A program made the position numbers and the translations under genes. Positions 59,820 to 64,000 of a stretch of DNA of 64,000 nucleotides are shown piece after piece (position 1 is the stretch's first letter; the number at the start of each line of letters is the position of its first letter). A model generated the notes under the pieces. That model was not told the DNA's origin. It saw only the letters and a list, made by a program, of their open reading frames with translations, and did not search any database. The DNA is from Pseudonocardia sp. N23 (GTDB lineage: Bacteria; Actinomycetota; Actinomycetes; Mycobacteriales; Pseudonocardiaceae). The DNA lies in the NCBI RefSeq assembly GCF_002583555.1, contig NZ_BEGX01000032.1:1-64000 (forward strand), read 5' to 3'.

Positions 59820-61085
59820 TCAGGCGCGGGCCGGGATCGCGACCTCGCCGCGGGCGGCGCGGGCCGCGATGTCGGTGCGGTGGTGCGAGCCCGGGAGGTT
59901 GACGCCCGCGAGCCGCTCGTAGGCGTCGGCGCGGGCGCCGTCGAGGTCGTCGCCGGTGCCCACGACCGAGAGCACCCTCCCGCCCGCGGAGACGACGGCG
60001 CCGTCGTCGCGGCGCCGGGTGCCTGCATGCAGGACGCCCTCCCCGTCGGCGCCACTGATGACGTCACCGAGCCGGGGAACGCCGGGGTAGCCCTCTGCGG
60101 CGACGACGACCGTGACGGCCGAGCCCTCGGCCCACTCCAGGGGCGCGACGTCGGCGAGGGTCCCGGTGGCGACGGCACGCAGCAGGCCGGCGAGCGGGGT
60201 GCGCAGGAGCGCGAGGACGACCTGGGTCTCGGGGTCACCGAACCGGCAGTTGAACTCGATGACCGACGGCCCGGCCGAGGTCATGGCGAGGCCCGCGTAG
60301 AGCAGCCCGGAGAACGGGACGTCGCGCCGGGCCATCTCGTCGGCGACCGGCTGCACGACGCGGGCGACGATGTCGGCGACCGCCGCGTCGTCGATCCAGG
60401 GCAGCGGGGCGTAGGCGCCCATGCCGCCGGTGTTGGGACCGGAGTCGTCGTCGCCGACGCGCTTGAAGTCCTGGGCCGGCACGAGCGGGACGACGGTGGT
60501 GCCGTCGACCAGGCAGAACAGCGACGCCTCCGGTCCGTCGAGGAACGTCTCCAGCAGCACAGGGTGGCCGCCGTCGAGCAGGGCGGCGGCGTGCGCGCGG
60601 GCGATCTCGCGGTCGGTGGTGACGACGACGCCCTTGCCTGCGGCGAGCCCGTCGTCCTTGACGACGTACGGCGGCGTGAACCGGTCGAGCGCGGCGTCGA
60701 GCAGCGCAGGGCTGTCGACGATCTCGCAGCCCGCGGTGGCGACGCCCGCGGCCGTCATGACGTCCTTGGCGAAGCTCTTGGAGCCCTCGATGCGGGCCGC
60801 GGCGGCGCCGGGGCCGAAGCAGTCGATGCCGGCGGCGCGCACGGCGTCGGCGACACCGGCGACCAGCGGCACCTCCGGCCCGACGACGACGAGGTCGGCC
60901 GTCCAGTCACGGGCCAGCCCGACGACCGCCTCGGGGTCGACCGCGTCGACGCCGTGCTGCTCGGCGACGGCGGCGGTGCCGGCGTTGCCGGGGGCACACG
61001 CCAACGCCGTGACCGCAGGGTCGGACGCCAGGCTCAGGACCAGGGCGTGCTCTCGGGCACCGGAGCCGATCACCAGGACTCGCAC
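59820..61085 (-). CDS. purD: Phosphoribosylamine-glycine ligase
   Basis: A 421-residue GAR synthetase: [56 protein letters not shown] [30 protein letters not shown] (ATP-grasp), [69 protein letters not shown]. It makes GAR from phosphoribosylamine, glycine and ATP. It is a single gene with its start 197 bp from the divergent glycerophosphodiesterase. Confidence 0.97.
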   Translation of the reverse strand: MRVLVIGSGAREHALVLSLASDPAVTALACAPGNAGTAAVAEQHGVDAVDPEAVVGLARDWTADLVVVGPEVPLVAGVADAVRAAGIDCFGPGAAAARIEGSKSFAKDVMTAAGVATAGCEIVDSPALLDAALDRFTPPYVVKDDGLAAGKGVVVTTDREIARAHAAALLDGGHPVLLETFLDGPEASLFCLVDGTTVVPLVPAQDFKRVGDDDSGPNTGGMGAYAPLPWIDDAAVADIVARVVQPVADEMARRDVPFSGLLYAGLAMTSAGPSVIEFNCRFGDPETQVVLALLRTPLAGLLRAVATGTLADVAPLEWAEGSAVTVVVAAEGYPGVPRLGDVISGADGEGVLHAGTRRRDDGAVVSAGGRVLSVVGTGDDLDGARADAYERLAGVNLPGSHHRTDIAARAARGEVAIPARA

Positions 61086-61282
61086 GGTCGGCCAGCCTAG
61101 GGGCCCGCGGCGGGTGGGTGGTCACCGCATGCGGGATCCGGACGCGCGTCACAGTCCCAGGCGGGACGGCGCGGTCGTCACGCGTTCACCGCGGCGACGT
61201 CGCCCGGTCGACTTCCGTCGCCCGGACAGTCGTCCCGCGCCCCCAGACTGGCCCGATCATCACCCGACCGGGAGGACAGCCG

Positions 61283-62320
61283 GTGATCGACCTCGGCTCC
61301 GGTGCGACGGCACCCCTGGTGATCGCACATCGTGGAGCGTCGGGATACCGGCCGGAGCACACGCTCGCGGCCTACGAGCTGGGTGTACGTCTCGGCGCCG
61401 ACGCGCTCGAGCCGGATCTGGTGTGCACGGCCGACGGGGTTCTCGTCGGCCGGCACGAGCCGGAGATCGGCAGGACGACCGACATCGCGGCACGTCCGGA
61501 GTTCGCCGACCGCCGGACGACGAAGACGATCGACGGCGTCGCGCGCGAGGGCTGGTTCGTCGACGACCTGACGCTGGCCGAGGTGCGGACGCTGCGCGCG
61601 GTGGAGCGCATCCCGGACGTCCGCAGGCGCAACACACTCCACGACGGACGCCACCCGGTCGCGACGTTCGACGAGATCCTCGAGCTGCGGGCGCGGCTGT
61701 CGGCCGAGGTCGGCAGGCCGATCGGGCTGTTCCCCGAGATCAAGCACTCCAGCTGGTTCGCGGCCCGCGGCCTGCCGATCGAGCCCGCGCTGGTCGACGC
61801 GCTCGACCGAGCGGGTCTGAACCGGCCGGGGTCGCCGGTGTGGGTGCAGTCGTTCGAGACGGCGAACCTCGTCGCCCTGCGCGGGGCGTTGCGGACGGGC
61901 CTGGTGCAGCTGCTCGACGACCACGGGGCCCCCGCGGACCTCACCGCGGCCGGGGACCCGCGGACGTTCGCCGATCTCGCCACGCCCGCGGGGTTCGCGG
62001 GGATCGCCCGCTACGCCGACGCGGTCGGGGCGGCGAAGCGGCTCGTCGACCCGCTGCTGGTGTCGGAGGCACACGACTTCGGGCTGTCGGTGCTGGTGTT
62101 CACGCTGCGCAACGAGAACCGGTTCCTACCGGCCGACCTGCGCCGTCCGGGACCCGACGGCGAGTGGCACGACGACGACTTCGGGGACGCGTTCGCCGAG
62201 GCGGAGCGGTACCTGCGACTGGGCGTCGAGGGCGTGTTCAGCGACCACCCCGACACGGCGGTGGCGGTCCGGGACGCGCTGACGGCGGCGACGAGCCGCG
62301 GCCGAGGGCTCAGCGGCTGA
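61283..62320 (+). CDS. glpQ: Glycerophosphodiester phosphodiesterase
   Basis: A 345-residue GDPD enzyme: VIAHRGASGYRPEHTLAAYELGVRLGADALEPDLVCTADGVLVGRHEPEIGRTTD contains both catalytic His (HRG and RHE) and metal-binding acids; IGLFPEIKHSSWF and a C-terminal VFTLRNENRF...LGVEGVFSDHPD complete the barrel. It hydrolyses glycerophosphodiesters to glycerol-3-phosphate and an alcohol. No signal peptide, so it is probably cytoplasmic. GTG at 61283 follows GGGAGGACAGCCG. Its end overlaps the epoxide-hydrolase-like gene by 11 bp. Confidence 0.93.
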   Translation: MIDLGSGATAPLVIAHRGASGYRPEHTLAAYELGVRLGADALEPDLVCTADGVLVGRHEPEIGRTTDIAARPEFADRRTTKTIDGVAREGWFVDDLTLAEVRTLRAVERIPDVRRRNTLHDGRHPVATFDEILELRARLSAEVGRPIGLFPEIKHSSWFAARGLPIEPALVDALDRAGLNRPGSPVWVQSFETANLVALRGALRTGLVQLLDDHGAPADLTAAGDPRTFADLATPAGFAGIARYADAVGAAKRLVDPLLVSEAHDFGLSVLVFTLRNENRFLPADLRRPGPDGEWHDDDFGDAFAEAERYLRLGVEGVFSDHPDTAVAVRDALTAATSRGRGLSG

Positions 62321-63254
62321 CGTCGGCGACGAAGTCACGCAGCAGCCTGCGTACCTGCCCGGGCCGTTCCTGGTGCGGGAAGTGCCCGGCGCGGGCGAGG
62401 ACGTGGCGGCGCACCCCGCCGCCGGCCCAGCGGTCGGACGCGGCGGCCGTCGCGGGCAGGATGCAGGGGTCGTCGGCACCGTGGATGGCGAGGACGGGCG
62501 CGCTGACGGGACGGGCGACGGCCGCGGCGAACCGCCGGCCCTCGGCGCGCAGCTGGGAGCGCATCGCCCACCGGTAGTACTCCATCGACGTGTGCGCGAC
62601 GACCCCGATCCGGATTGCGGACCTGTTGTGCGCCACCACGTCCGCGAAGTCGTGGGTGATCGTCCAGTCGTGTCCCGCCCAGCGGCGCATGATCGTCTCG
62701 ACCCGGGCGCCGTCGTCGACGCGCAGGGACCTTTCGGGCAGCCGCGGCAGCTGGAAGCCGAGCGCGTAGGAGGCGGTGGCCCGGCCCTGGCCGCGAGGGT
62801 CGCGCCACACGGCCCGGCGGAACGCCAGCGGGTGCGCCGCGCCGACGATCCCCAGCCCCGCGACGAGCCGCGGGTGCAGCGCGGCGAGCGTCCACGCGAT
62901 GAAGCCGCCCCAGTCGTGCCCGACGACGGTGGCGCGCTCCTCACCGAGCGCCCGGATCAGGCCGGCGATGTCGCCGGCGAGGGTCCACAGGTCGTAGCCG
63001 CGGGGCGGCTTGTCGGAGTCGCCGTAGCCGCGCAGGTCGACAGCGACGGTCCGGTACCCGGCGGCGGCCAGGTCGGGCAGCTGGTGGCGCCACGACCACC
63101 AGAACTCCGGGAAGCCGTGCAGCAGCACGACGAGCGGGCCGGTGCCCGCCTCGGCGACGTGCAGCCGGATCCCGTTGGCGGACACGTCCCGGTGGATCCA
63201 GGGGCCCTCGATCCGGACGACCGACGGGTCCGGCCCGCGGCGCCGTGCGACCAC
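62310..63254 (-). CDS. Alpha/beta hydrolase, epoxide-hydrolase-like
   Basis: A 314-residue alpha/beta hydrolase. HGFPEFWWSWRHQLPDLAAAGYRTVAVDLRGYGDSDKP is the epoxide hydrolase/dehalogenase oxyanion and cap signature, VVGHDWGGFIAW has Asp as nucleophile, APVLAIHGADDPC and RAGHFPHQERP hold the acid and base. Cap-domain tyrosines appear in EYYRWAM. It probably opens epoxides or related haloalkanes; the natural substrate is unknown. Start GTG at 63254 is four bases downstream of the holin-family stop, suggesting co-transcription. Confidence 0.88.
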   Translation of the reverse strand: MVARRRGPDPSVVRIEGPWIHRDVSANGIRLHVAEAGTGPLVVLLHGFPEFWWSWRHQLPDLAAAGYRTVAVDLRGYGDSDKPPRGYDLWTLAGDIAGLIRALGEERATVVGHDWGGFIAWTLAALHPRLVAGLGIVGAAHPLAFRRAVWRDPRGQGRATASYALGFQLPRLPERSLRVDDGARVETIMRRWAGHDWTITHDFADVVAHNRSAIRIGVVAHTSMEYYRWAMRSQLRAEGRRFAAAVARPVSAPVLAIHGADDPCILPATAAASDRWAGGGVRRHVLARAGHFPHQERPGQVRRLLRDFVADVSR

Positions 63255-63258
63255 CGGG

Positions 63259-63780
63259 TCAGGTCAGCTCAGGGGTGTTCCCCGCGGACTTGCCGCGGCT
63301 GCCGATGACCTGGGCGGTGTCCTTGAGCGAGCTGATCGTGCGCTCCGGCTTGCGGATCTTGCGCACCCGCAGGAAGCCGAGGAAGCCGAACAGGCCGGCG
63401 ACGACGACCATGAAGCCGAAGACGATGCCGAACGCCGCCGCCCGGTTCAGCCACAGGGCGAGCAGCTCGCCCAGGGCGAAGAACAGGAAGAACAGGCTGA
63501 ACAGCACGATCGTCAGGGCGACGATGAAGAAGATGCTGCCCTGCACGCCCTTCTTGACCTCGGACGTGACCTCGGCCTTGGCGAGCTCCACCTCGGAGCG
63601 GACCAGCGACGACAGGTGCGTCGTCACGTCCTTGACGAGTCCGCCGACCGACTGGTCCTCCGGCTTGACCGGGTCCGCGGACAGCGGGATCGAGGGCAGC
63701 ACAGGCGGAACGTCCGTGCCGCCGGTGTTGGTCGGGCTGGCCACCGCGGTCCCCTTCTTCTGTCCTGCTGGGATCGTCAC
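63259..63780 (-). CDS. Holin-superfamily (DUF1469) integral membrane protein
   Basis: A 173-residue protein. After a 45-residue hydrophilic start come a helix (VGGLVKDVTTHLSSLVRSEVELAKAEVTSEVK) and two membrane segments, about 83-103 (IFFIVALTIVLFSLFFLFFAL) and 113-136 (AAAFGIVFGFMVVVAGLFGFLG), with a basic cytoplasmic tail. This is the chromosomal DUF1469/phage-holin-like family common in actinobacteria; despite its name there is no phage context. Its role is not known. GTG start at 63780 follows GGAGCGAC. Confidence 0.82.
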   Translation of the reverse strand: MTIPAGQKKGTAVASPTNTGGTDVPPVLPSIPLSADPVKPEDQSVGGLVKDVTTHLSSLVRSEVELAKAEVTSEVKKGVQGSIFFIVALTIVLFSLFFLFFALGELLALWLNRAAAFGIVFGFMVVVAGLFGFLGFLRVRKIRKPERTISSLKDTAQVIGSRGKSAGNTPELT

Positions 63781-63890
63781 CGTCGCTCCGGGGAGCCGGT
63801 GACACGTCGTGATCAGGAGTCATCGTGCCACGGCCCCACGGGCGGTGCCCGCTCAGGCGCAACCGTCATCCGGTCGTGACGTGCCCGTCG

Positions 63891-64000
63891 TCATTCCGGG
63901 GTCGATCCGGTGTCGCTCCGGGGTTCCGCTCCGCTGTGGACGCGACGGCGGCGCAGCAGCAAGGCGGCCGCGATGAGCGCGGCCGCGGTGCTCGCGAGCA
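63891..64000 (-). CDS. C-terminal fragment of a membrane-anchored protein (5' part beyond window)
   Basis: The minus strand is open from base 64000 to a TGA at 63891. The last 36 residues are a hydrophobic stretch (LASTAAALIAAALLL), a basic stop-transfer RRRRV, and a hydrophilic tail ending GSTPE. A single C-terminal membrane anchor is the only thing that can be said; it resembles tail-anchored or cell-wall-associated proteins. No stop or start in the 111 bp between it and the holin-family gene suggests other features. Confidence 0.45.
   Translation of the reverse strand, partial: LASTAAALIAAALLLRRRRVHSGAEPRSDTGSTPE

Noticed and set aside
61184..61190. Single GTTCACC before glpQ as a PHO box
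   Set aside because: No second heptamer is found 11 bp away and no -10 at the spacing seen in the three real PHO promoters.
63259..63780. Holin-like gene as evidence of a prophage
   Set aside because: The DUF1469 family is a common chromosomal actinobacterial family and no other phage genes adjoin it.

Overview
The window is a high-GC actinobacterial chromosome segment. Mycothiol synthase, a WhiB protein, GlnR, DUF3073, DUF1416 and frequent GTG or leaderless starts all point that way. Gene content and order suggest a member of the Pseudonocardiales, close to Pseudonocardia. The order nitrobindin, sseC, cysA, thiX, lmeA, glnR, mshD, pst/phoU and, separately, purM, purF, sterol-carrier gene, purL is the order I know from Mycobacterium tuberculosis around Rv0803-Rv0821, so most of the window is conserved core chromosome. 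The genus is an inference.

Layout. (1) 1-4725: the right end of an integrated element. A tyrosine integrase abuts the 3' end of a tRNA-Lys(UUU) gene. The cargo includes a translationally coupled operon (excisionase-like HTH, small membrane protein, WhiB-like protein) and an HTH-TPR regulator with a creatininase-family enzyme. The left end lies outside the window. (2) 4940-10194: a periplasmic SOD-like lipoprotein, DusB, a GGDEF protein and an LCP cell-wall ligase. (3) 10236-16126: a phosphate module made of two phoU paralogues flanking a dodecin gene and a convergent pstSCAB operon. Three PHO-box promoters share exactly the same geometry. (4) 16232-22331: mshD, glnR, lmeA, then a sulfur block (thioredoxin-like protein, Cys-rich leader peptide, DUF4395, sulfurtransferase, DUF1416) and nitrobindin. 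(5) 22350-31416: two low-complexity envelope or septum-type proteins, Fur, YgfZ, DUF3073, a DUF1648-GntR pair and an NrtR-like regulator with a degenerate Nudix box.

(6) 31515-61085: purine biosynthesis genes purM, purF, purL, purQ, purS, purC, purB and purD, all on the minus strand but interrupted. Between purL and purQ sits an exopolysaccharide-type cluster (UDP-glucose dehydrogenase, UDP-glucuronate decarboxylase-like protein, membrane GT2, GalE-like epimerase, beta-helix lipoprotein). A three-gene phosphorelay (REC, CHASE3 histidine kinase, REC-PP2C) follows it. A PAS-GGDEF-EAL protein lies between purF and the sterol-carrier-like gene. An ECF sigma/anti-sigma pair, a threonine aldolase, a potassium channel and an aminotransferase lie between purB and purD. 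(7) 61283-64000: a glycerophosphodiesterase, an epoxide-hydrolase-like enzyme, a holin-superfamily membrane protein and the 3' end of a further membrane-protein gene.

The most informative non-coding signals are the three identically spaced PHO promoters, an imperfect palindromic intergenic repeat present three times (31446, 51961, 59746), a leaderless Cys-codon leader peptide, a perfect operator-like palindrome before the DUF1648-GntR operon, and strong hairpins at 10966-11007, 21484-21515 and 29100-29123. No CRISPR array, rRNA, transposase or replication origin was seen, and no gene-free stretch exceeds 300 bases.
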